This document shows, one piece after another, positions 1 to 6,033 of a stretch of 6,033 bases of DNA. Below the pieces are notes generated by a model that saw nothing but the letters and a program-made list of their open reading frames with translations, was not told the DNA's origin and made no database searches. Position 1 is the stretch's first letter, and every line of letters begins with the position of its first letter. The stretch is from assembly GCA_027488265.1 (NCBI GenBank), contig JAIYCA010000055.1, positions 1 to 6,033 on the forward strand. The letters run 5' to 3'. Source of the stretch: Planctomycetaceae bacterium (GTDB lineage: Bacteria; Planctomycetota; Phycisphaerae; Phycisphaerales; SM1A02). The translations under genes and the position numbers were made by a program.

Positions 1-1194
1 ACGACCCACCGCTACTTGCAGGACGCAGAGGACTACACAAGTGGCGTGCCTGTCGTGCCATCCGGCCGCTATCCAGCCATTTGGTACACCGTCGAAGGGC
101 TCTACAACCCGAACGGCATTCAGGCGGAGAACTTCTTCCAGTGGGTCGTGAAGCGGAATACGAATGTCTTCCTTGTCACGTGCGGCCACTTCCACGAGGA
201 GTTCCGACAGGTGTCGACGAACGTCGTCGGAAAGCCTGTGCACGAAGTTCTTGCGGACTACCAAGATGACCCGAATGGCGGCGACGGCTGGATGCGCATC
301 ATGCGGTTCGACACGTTCGCGAACGTCATCGACGTCGATACCTACTCGCCGACGCTTCAAGCGATTCGAACCGCGCCAGAAAGCGATTTCAATCTTCCGG
401 TTGTCTTCGACGACTACCGACTCCCCGAAGGGACGCAATTCAAGGCGTTCCAGCAAGGAATCGCCGGATACGCCGGAACACAGGACACGTGGGTCAGCCA
501 AGACAATCCGAACACGAGTTACGGCAACAACAACACACGTTGGGTGGATGACGACACCGCCAACTCGCTCTTCACTGACTATCGCGGACAAGGTCTGATT
601 CGCTTCGACGATGCGATTGGCGCGAACGGCGTGCCCGCTGGCTCGACGATCGTCAAGGCGACGCTCGTTCTCGATATCGCGGACGACATCGACACTCCGC
701 TTTTCAACCCAGTCTTCTACGTGCATCCGGTGATCCGCCCGTGGGACGAGAATTCCACGTGGAACTCGCTTGCCGGTGGCCTCACCGTCGGGGCAGACCT
801 TCAACCCGCTGTGGCGCAGTTCCTCGGTGACAACGCACCGAACACCGAGACAATGCGCCGCTTGGATCTCACGTCGACAGTGGCGGCATGGGCTGCGGGA
901 GCTCCCAACTACGGCATCGCGATTCTGCCACAGATCATCAGCGGCAACGATGACGGCATCGAGATTTGGACGAGCGAGTCAGGCAATGCGCTCCTCCGTC
1001 CACGCCTAGAAATCACGTTTATCCCACCCACCCCGACCAACATCGCCGATCTCGATCGCGATGGCATCGTGGCAGGCGCGGACCTCGCGATTCTTCTCAG
1101 CGCGTGGATGACACCGAGCCCGATTGCCGATCTCGACAACGATGGCACGGTCGACGCGCAGGATCTCGCGATCTTGCTCTCGAACTGGGGATGA
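1..1194 (+). CDS. Metallophosphoesterase - DNRLRE - dockerin-like protein, 5' end missing
   Basis: This is the C-terminal 397 residues of a larger protein; the frame is open to the left edge, so a TTG at base 16 is not a credible start. Numbering from base 1, residues 1 to about 115 match the end of a calcineurin-like metallophosphoesterase domain. They carry a GHFH motif at 62-65, the GHxH metal-binding signature of that fold, followed by 'GKPVHEVLADYQ' and 'GGDGWMRI'. Residues about 160-342 resemble a DNRLRE-type beta-sandwich domain ('DTWVSQDNPNTSYGNNN', then 'LIRFD', 'ATLVLDI', 'LRPRLEITF'), a module common in secreted and carbohydrate-associated proteins. Residues 349-397 hold two dockerin-like calcium-binding repeats ending in 'LLSNWG', a tail seen on many planctomycete exported proteins. 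The likely role is an extracellular or surface phosphoesterase with a binding module; the substrate is unknown. The N-terminal catalytic metal ligands lie outside the window. The gene converges on the DUF1501 gene. Confidence 0.85.
   Translation, partial: TTHRYLQDAEDYTSGVPVVPSGRYPAIWYTVEGLYNPNGIQAENFFQWVVKRNTNVFLVTCGHFHEEFRQVSTNVVGKPVHEVLADYQDDPNGGDGWMRIMRFDTFANVIDVDTYSPTLQAIRTAPESDFNLPVVFDDYRLPEGTQFKAFQQGIAGYAGTQDTWVSQDNPNTSYGNNNTRWVDDDTANSLFTDYRGQGLIRFDDAIGANGVPAGSTIVKATLVLDIADDIDTPLFNPVFYVHPVIRPWDENSTWNSLAGGLTVGADLQPAVAQFLGDNAPNTETMRRLDLTSTVAAWAAGAPNYGIAILPQIISGNDDGIEIWTSESGNALLRPRLEITFIPPTPTNIADLDRDGIVAGADLAILLSAWMTPSPIADLDNDGTVDAQDLAILLSNWG
1045..1191 (+). repeat. Two dockerin-like EF-hand repeats inside the gene
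   Basis: Two 21-residue units, at bases 1045-1107 and 1126-1188, share the pattern ADLDxDGxVxxxDLAILLSxW and are separated by six residues (MTPSPI). Each contains a DxDxDG calcium-binding loop closed by Asp at loop position 12. The second loop has Asp at position 9 as well, whereas the first has Ala there, so the first may bind calcium more weakly. The arrangement matches a type I dockerin fold. In planctomycetes such tails occur on secreted proteins without a known cellulosome, so their partner is uncertain. Confidence 0.8.
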
Positions 1195-1238
1195 CGTGAC
1201 GCGGACGAGAACGCGTTTATCGAAGGCGTGCTTGCGTA

Positions 1239-1271
1239 TTTGGCGCCAAGCGCCGATCGCTTGATCGTTTA
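1239..1271. terminator. Weak hairpins between convergent genes, possible terminator
   Basis: The 82-base gap between the two convergent stop codons holds two adjoining inverted repeats. The first is GGCGC-CAA-GCGCC at 1242-1254. The second is CGATC-GCTT-GATCG at 1254-1267, followed by TTTAA. They share base 1254, so they are alternative structures. Stems are only five base pairs and neither strand has a strong T tract, so intrinsic termination here is plausible by position but poorly supported by sequence. Confidence 0.25.
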
Positions 1272-1276
1272 ACCAC

Positions 1277-2794
1277 TCAGGCGATCACACCATCGACCAC
1301 CTTGCCGTGCACATCGGTCAGTCGGTATTGCCGGCCCTGATGCCGATAGGTCAGGCGTTCGTGATCGATGCCGCAGAGACGCAAAATCGTCGCCTGCATG
1401 TCGTGCACATGGACTGGGTCACGAGCGATGTTCCAACCGAAGTCGTCGGTCGCGCCGTGGACATGTCCCGCGCGTACACCGCCGCCGGCCATCCACATCG
1501 AGTATGCGCGACCGAAGTGATCACGTCCTGTCGGATTCGCGGCATCTCCTTGCCCGAAAGGCGTACGACCAAATTCGCCGCACCAGAGCACGAGCGTGTC
1601 TTCAAGAAGTCCTCGCTGCTTCAAATCACGCACAAGTGCCGCGCTCGCCTGATCGGTATCACGGCACTGCACCGCAAGATGCGAATGGAGGTTTCCATGC
1701 TGATCCCAACCTGAATGCATCAATTGCACGAAACGCACGCCGCGTTCGGCAAGACGCCGCGCGATGAGACAGTTGTTCGCATAGGTGCCTGGAAGCAACG
1801 CGTCGGGACCATACATCTCGATGACCGACTTCGGCTCGTTTGAAAAATCAAGGAGGTCTGGAACACTCGCCTGCATGCGAAATGCCATCTCATACTGCGC
1901 CACGCGCGTATCGATCGCGGCGTGATGGCCCGTCGTCGCTGCGCGCAGCCGGTTGAGGTCTGCGATCCCCGCGAGGAGCGCACGCCGTGACTCGCGCGAC
2001 ACACCGTCGGGGTTCGAGAGATACGGCACCGGATCGGCGCCCGGACGAAATCGAACCCCTTGATGTCGACCCGGCAAAAACCCATTCGACCAGTAGTGCT
2101 CATAGAAGAGTTGGCCGCAACTCTTCTCACGATCAGACGAGGTCAGCACCACGAAACTAGGCAGCTCATCGCACGCGGTGCCAAGTCCGTACGCAAGCCA
2201 TGAGCCCATTGCTGGTCGCCCCGGCTGCTGCGATCCGGTCATGAAGAACGTCACGCCGGGAGAGTGGTTCACAGCCTCCGTGTGCATCGAGCGAACGAGG
2301 CAGAGTTCGTCGGCGATCCCGCCAATATGAGGAAGGAGTTCACTGATCTCAGTTCCCGACGCTCCACACTTGCGAAATGGCTGAATCGCTGGAAGGGCTG
2401 GCCACTTCGCGTATCCAGACGACATCGTGGAGAGGCGCGTCGCGCCTCGGATCGATTCGGGGATGTCGGTACCGGCGTGACGCACGAGCGCGGGCTTCGG
2501 ATCAAAGAGATCGACGTGTGACGGACCACCGCCCTGCCAAAGACAGATGATCCGCTTCGCCCGTGCGGCGAAGTGCGGAAGATCTGCGAGGCCATTCGTG
2601 TCGGCGCTCGCAATTCGCGCGCTCGATACACCACCCGCCGCTTCACGCGAGATGAGCGATGCCAGCGCGATGCCGCCGATCCCATGGAAAGACGAGCGCA
2701 AGAAGTGGCGTCGCGTGGTGTCGATGGGCGACGACCCCTCGCCCTCCGAGCGCGGTGTGTTCAAGAGGAGATCGCTGTGCGCAGCGTCATTCAC
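1277..2794 (-). CDS. DUF1501 family protein, Tat-exported
   Basis: This 505-residue protein belongs to the DUF1501 family, which has the alkaline phosphatase/sulfatase-like fold and is abundant in planctomycetes. A twin-arginine signal lies at residues 28-47 (RRHFL followed by GIGGIALASL), pointing to export of the folded protein. Family blocks in order are 'GGGPSHVDLFDPKP' (88-101), 'YANNCLIARRL' (338-348), 'GVRFVQLMHSGWDQH' (352-366), 'GEFGRTP' (406-412), 'GRDHF' (423-427), 'WMAGGGV' (434-440), and the C-terminal 'LTYRHQGRQYRLTDVHG' (481-497). I see no CxPxR sulfatase activation motif, so sulfatase activity should not be assumed. The start is GTG at 2794: there is no in-frame ATG before the Tat motif, and a GAGG lies nine bases upstream. 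It overlaps the end of the PSD1 gene by eight bases, which implies co-transcription and probably coupled translation. Length is ordinary to slightly long for the family. The enzymatic role is unproven. Confidence 0.93.
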   Translation of the reverse strand: MNDAAHSDLLLNTPRSEGEGSSPIDTTRRHFLRSSFHGIGGIALASLISREAAGGVSSARIASADTNGLADLPHFAARAKRIICLWQGGGPSHVDLFDPKPALVRHAGTDIPESIRGATRLSTMSSGYAKWPALPAIQPFRKCGASGTEISELLPHIGGIADELCLVRSMHTEAVNHSPGVTFFMTGSQQPGRPAMGSWLAYGLGTACDELPSFVVLTSSDREKSCGQLFYEHYWSNGFLPGRHQGVRFRPGADPVPYLSNPDGVSRESRRALLAGIADLNRLRAATTGHHAAIDTRVAQYEMAFRMQASVPDLLDFSNEPKSVIEMYGPDALLPGTYANNCLIARRLAERGVRFVQLMHSGWDQHGNLHSHLAVQCRDTDQASAALVRDLKQRGLLEDTLVLWCGEFGRTPFGQGDAANPTGRDHFGRAYSMWMAGGGVRAGHVHGATDDFGWNIARDPVHVHDMQATILRLCGIDHERLTYRHQGRQYRLTDVHGKVVDGVIA

Positions 2795-5138
2795 GGGTCA
2801 TCGCCTCATCAAGATTCAATATCGCAAGACACACCGCTGCGAGACCAGCATCGGCAGCACGTGACGTTGCATCCGTTCCGTCGGTCGCGCGAGAAAGTTG
2901 CGCGCGCTGCTCTTCGAGGAGCATCACCAACTTCTCAACTTCGCTGTCGCTCGGCAAGCGGCCCGTCACCAGTTGGAACGCACGCGCGACTCGCGCGCCA
3001 TCGCTTGGTGACTCCGCCGACACCCGCACCGCGAGAGCCCGCGCCGCCTCGGTCCACGTCGGGTCGTTCAGCATCGTGAGCGCATGCAGCGGCGAAGTCG
3101 TCACCGCAACGCGCGCTGTACAGCGCTGTCGCTGCGAGGCATCAAACATGTTCGCGGGTGCGATCGTCCGGCGCCAGAAGGTGTAGAGACTGCGGCGATG
3201 CGCGTCATCGCCCGATGACGTCGGATACGTGAAATCGCGTTCTTTCGTGATCGCCAACGGCTCCCACACATTCGCGGGTTGCACCGGATAGACCGGCGCG
3301 CCACCGACTCGCTCGACAAGAAGGCCGCTGGTTGCGAGCGCGACATCACGCAAGACCATCGCTGGCAAGCGAAATCGCGGCGCGCGCGCGAGCAAGCGAA
3401 TCTCAGGATCGCGCTCAAGCAGCGCCTCTTCCACCACGCTCGACTGCCGATACGCGCGACTCGTGACGATCAGCCGATGCAATCGCTTGATGCTCCAACC
3501 ATCCTCGCGGAGTCGCACCGCAAGCGTGTCGAGAACATCCTGATGGATCGGCCGATCTCCTTGGACGCCGAAGTCTTCCGGTGTCCGAACGAGTCCTTCA
3601 CCGAAGAATGTCTGCCACGCGCGATTCACCGCAACGCGGGCGGTAAGCGGATTCGCCTCGTCGAAGAGCCAGCGCGCCAGTCCAAGTCGATTCTGCGGCG
3701 CATTTTCAGGAAGCGCGGGGAGGAACGCAGGCGTCGCGAATGTCACACGCTCCATTGGCGACAAGTACTCACCGCGCGAAAGAACACGCGTCTCGCGCGG
3801 CGCATCATCCGACATCGTCATCACGCGCGGCCACTCCTCGCGCATAAATCGATCGAGTTCAGCTTTCGCGCGATCGCGTTCAGGTGCCGTTTGATCCGAG
3901 GCCCCCGCCGCTCCTGCCACCGCGGCCTCCACTGCAGACTCGAGTTCACCACGTCGACGTCGTTGGGCTTCATTCGCGGGCTCGATCCAAGGTCGCGCAA
4001 GGCGAAACCTCCCATCCGAGTGATCGACAATGCCGGATTCCGGAACGCGATTGAACGCGTCGAGCAACGCGTAGTAATCGCGCTGCGTGATGGGGTCGTA
4101 CTTGTGATCGTGGCACTGGGCACACGAAACCGTCAAACCCAGCCACGTCGTCGCCGTCGCGTCGACCCGATCGAACAACGTGATCCAACGATTTTCTTCG
4201 GGGATCGCGCCACCCTCACCATTCAAAAGATGATTGCGAAGGAACGCAGTCGCGAGGCGCGACTGATCATTCGCGTTCGGAAGCAGATCGCCCGCCAGCA
4301 TCTCCGTCGAGAGCTGGTCGTATGGAGCATCTCGATTCAAACTTTCGACGAGCCAGTCGCGCCACATCCATTGAAACGTGTCGCCATCCTGCTGAAATCC
4401 GTTCGAGTCGGCATATCGCGCAGCATCCAACCACGGCAACGCTTGCTTCTCGCCATACCGCGGACTCGCGAGCAGTCGATCAACCACGCGTTCGTACGCG
4501 TCGCTTCGCTCGTCACCGACAAACGCATCGACCTCAGCCTCTGATGGCGGGAGGCCCGTCAAATCAAGCGTCACGCGACGTAAAAGCGTCACTCGATCGG
4601 CCTCCGGCGAGAATCGAAGGTCTTCCTTCTTCAATCGTGCCTCGATGAGGTCATCGATCGGGTGACGATCATCAGGCGCCTGCGTGGCGCGAGGAGGAAC
4701 AAACGCCCAGTGCGGCTCATAGCGCGCACCTTGCGCGATCCAACGTTCGAGGAGCGCGCGTTCACGCTCGTCGAGCGCCCGATGCGATGACGGCGGCGGC
4801 ATCACGCTGCTCGCGTCCGTCGATCGAATCCGCTCGACCAACACACTTCGCTGCGGCTGCCACGGGGCGATCGCGCCGGACGACACCGCGGCTGCGCGTT
4901 CGTCGAGCCGAAGGTCGCCCTTTCGTTGTGCGCTGTCGACCCCGTGACAGTGGTAACACTTCTCCGACAAAATCGGCCGAATCTCGCGATCGAAAGAGAT
5001 GTGCTCCACGCGTGGGCTCTCAAACGATGCGCCGCCATGCGGGGGACGATCTCGACCGAGTGCGCCCCAGAGAGCGAGCGAGAGCCCGAGGGCAAGCACG
5101 GGGGCAAGGAGAAGAGCACTGGTCACGCGGGGTGACAT
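2787..5138 (-). CDS. PSCyt1-DUF1549-DUF1553 (PSD1) planctomycete cytochrome-type protein
   Basis: From the chosen ATG the product has 783 residues. A Sec-type signal or membrane anchor occupies residues about 7-27 (LLLAPVLALGLSLALWGAL). A PSCyt1 domain follows with a c-type haem motif CYHCH at 61-65, preceded by 'FDREIRPILSEK' and followed by 'RKGDLRLD'. DUF1549 spans about 159-367 ('RRVTLDLTGLPPS', 'WLDAARYADSNGFQQD') and includes a second CxxCH, CAQCH at 339-343, followed by 'DHKYDP'. A charged Ala/Glu/Arg-rich linker at about 386-436 leads to DUF1553 from about 462 ('NPLTARVAVNRAWQTFFGEGLV', 'VTSRAYRQSS', 'LNDPTWTEAARALA'). The protein is probably periplasmic, with one or two covalent haems. 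Its reaction is not established. It lacks a LamG-like insert between the two DUFs, hence its compact size. The frame stays open upstream to an ATG at 5393, but those 85 residues look non-coding and would bury the signal peptide; ATG at 5285 or 5156 are lesser alternatives. No clear ribosome site precedes 5138. It is the first gene of the operon with DUF1501. Confidence 0.92.
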   Translation of the reverse strand: MSPRVTSALLLAPVLALGLSLALWGALGRDRPPHGGASFESPRVEHISFDREIRPILSEKCYHCHGVDSAQRKGDLRLDERAAAVSSGAIAPWQPQRSVLVERIRSTDASSVMPPPSSHRALDERERALLERWIAQGARYEPHWAFVPPRATQAPDDRHPIDDLIEARLKKEDLRFSPEADRVTLLRRVTLDLTGLPPSEAEVDAFVGDERSDAYERVVDRLLASPRYGEKQALPWLDAARYADSNGFQQDGDTFQWMWRDWLVESLNRDAPYDQLSTEMLAGDLLPNANDQSRLATAFLRNHLLNGEGGAIPEENRWITLFDRVDATATTWLGLTVSCAQCHDHKYDPITQRDYYALLDAFNRVPESGIVDHSDGRFRLARPWIEPANEAQRRRRGELESAVEAAVAGAAGASDQTAPERDRAKAELDRFMREEWPRVMTMSDDAPRETRVLSRGEYLSPMERVTFATPAFLPALPENAPQNRLGLARWLFDEANPLTARVAVNRAWQTFFGEGLVRTPEDFGVQGDRPIHQDVLDTLAVRLREDGWSIKRLHRLIVTSRAYRQSSVVEEALLERDPEIRLLARAPRFRLPAMVLRDVALATSGLLVERVGGAPVYPVQPANVWEPLAITKERDFTYPTSSGDDAHRRSLYTFWRRTIAPANMFDASQRQRCTARVAVTTSPLHALTMLNDPTWTEAARALAVRVSAESPSDGARVARAFQLVTGRLPSDSEVEKLVMLLEEQRAQLSRATDGTDATSRAADAGLAAVCLAILNLDEAMTRE
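2804..2807 (-). promoter_or_regulatory. Ribosome binding site for the DUF1501 GTG start
   Basis: On the minus strand GAGG (part of TGAGG) lies nine bases before the GTG at 2794. It sits inside the last codons of the PSD1 gene. It supports the GTG start and an arrangement in which ribosomes finishing PSD1 can reinitiate on the DUF1501 frame. Confidence 0.5.
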
Positions 5139-5312
5139 CCCTGAAGTGTGGCACATTTCCGCGCCCGCGCAACCAGTGATCACGAACCCGCGCGGCAGCG
5201 CCCACAGCGATGCCTTGGTGTAGGTCTGGATGCGGCCGCGCGTGCAAGATCGCGGCGATTCCACACACCAAACTCTCACCTCCATCCCCTCTCCCGACGC
5301 GCACGCAAGAAA

Positions 5313-5335
5313 TTTTGTGCACTGTGCATCCAAAA
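5313..5335. promoter_or_regulatory. Nested inverted repeat, candidate operator
   Basis: A perfect 11-base dyad TGCAC-T-GTGCA (5318-5328) is flanked by TTTTG on the left and CAAAA on the right, themselves inverted repeats offset by a two-base TC. It is in the divergent intergenic region, about 180 bases upstream of the PSD1 start and about 150 bases upstream of the FAS1 start. The symmetry is seen directly; regulator binding is inference. Confidence 0.3.
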
Positions 5336-5363
5336 GGGGTGACCACAACGAATCTTGCGCGCA

Positions 5364-5382
5364 CGTGATGAGTCTCATCGCG
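5364..5382. promoter_or_regulatory. 19-base imperfect palindrome, candidate operator
   Basis: The core GATGAG-T-CTCATC (5367-5379) is a perfect palindrome around a single T. After one mismatched pair the symmetry resumes with CG/CG at the outer ends. A compact odd-length dyad of this kind in a divergent promoter region resembles a site for a dimeric repressor. No regulator gene is visible in the window, so the assignment rests on symmetry and position alone. Confidence 0.35.
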
Positions 5383-5404
5383 TCGACTTTCAAGAATTTT
5401 AGTT

Positions 5405-5419
5405 CCTGAGTTGATCAGG
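5405..5419. promoter_or_regulatory. 15-base inverted repeat upstream of the FAS1 gene
   Basis: CCTGA-GTTGA-TCAGG is a five-base perfect inverted repeat with a five-base spacer, ending 67 bases before the FAS1 ATG. It lies just downstream of the AT-rich AAGAATTTTAG tract that could be part of a promoter. It may be an operator or a small hairpin in the FAS1 leader. Five-base arms can arise by chance. Confidence 0.2.
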
Positions 5420-5475
5420 TGGATCTCGCGAACGCCCGCGTGGGCGCGGCGATGTCATTCACGCTCGGGAATTCC

Positions 5476-5481
5476 AAGGGA
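5476..5481 (+). promoter_or_regulatory. Ribosome binding site of the FAS1 gene
   Basis: AAGGGA lies five bases before the ATG at 5487, a good purine-rich Shine-Dalgarno match with normal spacing. It favours this ATG over the upstream out-of-frame ATG at 5452. Confidence 0.6.
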
Positions 5482-5486
5482 ATCTC

Positions 5487-6033
5487 ATGCTCTCGACCAT
5501 CTTCGCCGCCGCTCTCCTCGCCTCTGCTCCCGCCCCGTACGTCGCGACCGTCCCGGTCGCTGATGGCACGATCGTTGAAACCGCGGTTGCTGCTGGCAAC
5601 TTCAAGACCCTCGTTGCTGCAGTGCAAGCGGCCGAACTCGTTGACACCCTCAACGGCAAGGGACCGTTCACGGTCTTCGCCCCAACCGACGAAGCGTTCG
5701 CGAAGCTCCCGAAGGGCACGCTCGAGATGCTCTTGAAGCCAGAAAACAAGGCGAAGCTCGCCGCGATCCTGACCTACCACGTTGTGCCAGGCTCAGTGAA
5801 GGCTGCCGACGTCGTGAAGCTGAAGAACGCCGCGACCGTGCAGGGTCAGCGCGTTGATATCAAGGTCGACGCAGGCAAGGTCATGGTCGATGGCGCGAAC
5901 GTCGTCGCAACCGATGTTGCGTGCTCGAACGGCGTCATCCACGTCATTGACACCGTGATTCTGCCGGTCGACGGCACCATCGTTGATGTTGCTGCGAAGA
6001 ACGGTTCGTTCAACACGCTCGTTGCCGCCGTCA
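5487..6033 (+). CDS. Secreted fasciclin (FAS1) domain protein, 3' end missing
   Basis: The frame runs from ATG at 5487 to the window end with no stop, giving 182 residues of an incomplete protein. Residues 1 to about 16 form a short signal peptide (MLSTIFAAALLASA). A complete FAS1 domain spans about 27-160, with the H1 block 'GPFTVFAPTDEAFAKLP' (59-75), the central 'YHVVPG' (97-102) containing the conserved Tyr-His, and the closing H2-type block 'NGVIHVIDTVILP' (148-160). A second FAS1 domain begins at 162: 'DGTIVDVAAKNGSFNTLVAAV' repeats the start of the first ('DGTIV', then 'FKTLVAAV'), so the whole protein has at least two domains. FAS1 domains mediate adhesion or extracellular ligand binding and occur in many secreted bacterial proteins. 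A good ribosome site supports the start. The gene is divergent from the PSD1 operon, and a functional link to it is not shown. Codon use is similar to the neighbouring genes by eye. Confidence 0.93.
   Translation, partial: MLSTIFAAALLASAPAPYVATVPVADGTIVETAVAAGNFKTLVAAVQAAELVDTLNGKGPFTVFAPTDEAFAKLPKGTLEMLLKPENKAKLAAILTYHVVPGSVKAADVVKLKNAATVQGQRVDIKVDAGKVMVDGANVVATDVACSNGVIHVIDTVILPVDGTIVDVAAKNGSFNTLVAAV

Larger units (their letters stand above)
5139..5486. other. Divergent intergenic region (promoter-bearing)
   Basis: This 348-base stretch separates the PSD1 gene (leftward) from the FAS1 gene (rightward), so promoters for both must lie here. It has AT-rich islands around 5311-5335 and 5393-5404 in an otherwise GC-rich window, and three inverted repeats at 5313-5335, 5364-5382 and 5405-5419. 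On the minus strand a purine-rich run (GGGAGAGGGG) precedes an in-frame ATG at 5285 and could be a ribosome site if PSD1 started there. I could not find a convincing -35/-10 pair on either strand. No small gene or RNA gene is supported. Confidence 0.6.

Noticed and set aside
16..18. TTG as the start of the first gene
   Set aside because: The frame is open to base 1, and the protein begins in the middle of a phosphoesterase domain, so the true start is upstream of the window.
1307..1714. Plus-strand frame of 135 codons opposite the DUF1501 gene
   Set aside because: It is antisense to the conserved C-terminal DUF1501 motifs and shows no domain of its own.
2088..2794. Sulfatase assignment for the DUF1501 protein
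   Set aside because: The fold family is related, but no CxPxR motif for formylglycine formation is visible, so a sulfatase call is not supported.
3279..4544. Open frame of 421 codons on the plus strand opposite the PSD1 gene
   Set aside because: It is Arg-rich with no recognisable domain and lies entirely antisense to well-conserved DUF1549 and DUF1553 coding sequence. Long antisense frames are common in GC-rich DNA.
5452..5454. ATG upstream of the FAS1 start
   Set aside because: It is out of frame with the FAS1 coding sequence and lacks a good ribosome site.
5139..5486. Sigma-70 promoters for the divergent genes
   Set aside because: I looked for TTGACA/TATAAT-like pairs with 16-18 base spacing on both strands and found none good enough to place, though promoters must exist here.
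5415..5780. Minus-strand frame of 121 codons opposite the FAS1 gene
   Set aside because: It is antisense to a clear FAS1 domain with a signal peptide and ribosome site, and its translation has no recognisable features.

Overview
The window looks like a chromosomal segment of a planctomycete. The main evidence is an adjacent pair of genes from two protein families that are expanded in Planctomycetota: a haem-binding PSCyt1/DUF1549/DUF1553 (PSD1) protein and a DUF1501 protein. A dockerin-like C-terminal tail ending in 'LAILLSNWG' on another gene hints at the Phycisphaerae side of the phylum, but that is inference from a family resemblance and not a demonstrated placement. The DNA is GC-rich and almost fully coding. 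I see no tRNA, rRNA, CRISPR array, insertion sequence or phage gene.

Layout. Bases 1-1194 (+) hold the 3' part of a large secreted-type gene: the end of a calcineurin-like metallophosphoesterase domain, then a DNRLRE-type beta-sandwich domain, then two dockerin-like calcium-binding repeats at the C-terminus. An 82-base convergent gap with weak hairpins follows. Bases 1277-5138 (-) form a two-gene operon transcribed right to left. It has the PSD1 cytochrome-type protein first and the Tat-exported DUF1501 protein second, overlapping by 8 bases. A 348-base divergent intergenic region (5139-5486) contains three short inverted repeats and must hold the promoters for both directions. Bases 5487-6033 (+) begin a secreted fasciclin (FAS1) protein with at least two FAS1 domains, cut by the window end.

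How the genes may work together. All four products appear to be made for the cell envelope: Sec-type signals on PSD1 and the FAS1 protein, a Tat signal on the DUF1501 protein, and surface-type domains on the metallophosphoesterase. PSD1 and DUF1501 proteins are typically encoded side by side in planctomycetes and probably act together in the periplasm. Their biochemical function is not firmly established, and the sequence here does not settle it. The FAS1 gene and the phosphoesterase gene are separate transcription units and may have no functional link to the pair. I did not find a clearly undescribed system. The most unusual items are the three-domain phosphoesterase fusion, the dyad-rich divergent promoter region and the GTG-initiated overlap in the operon.
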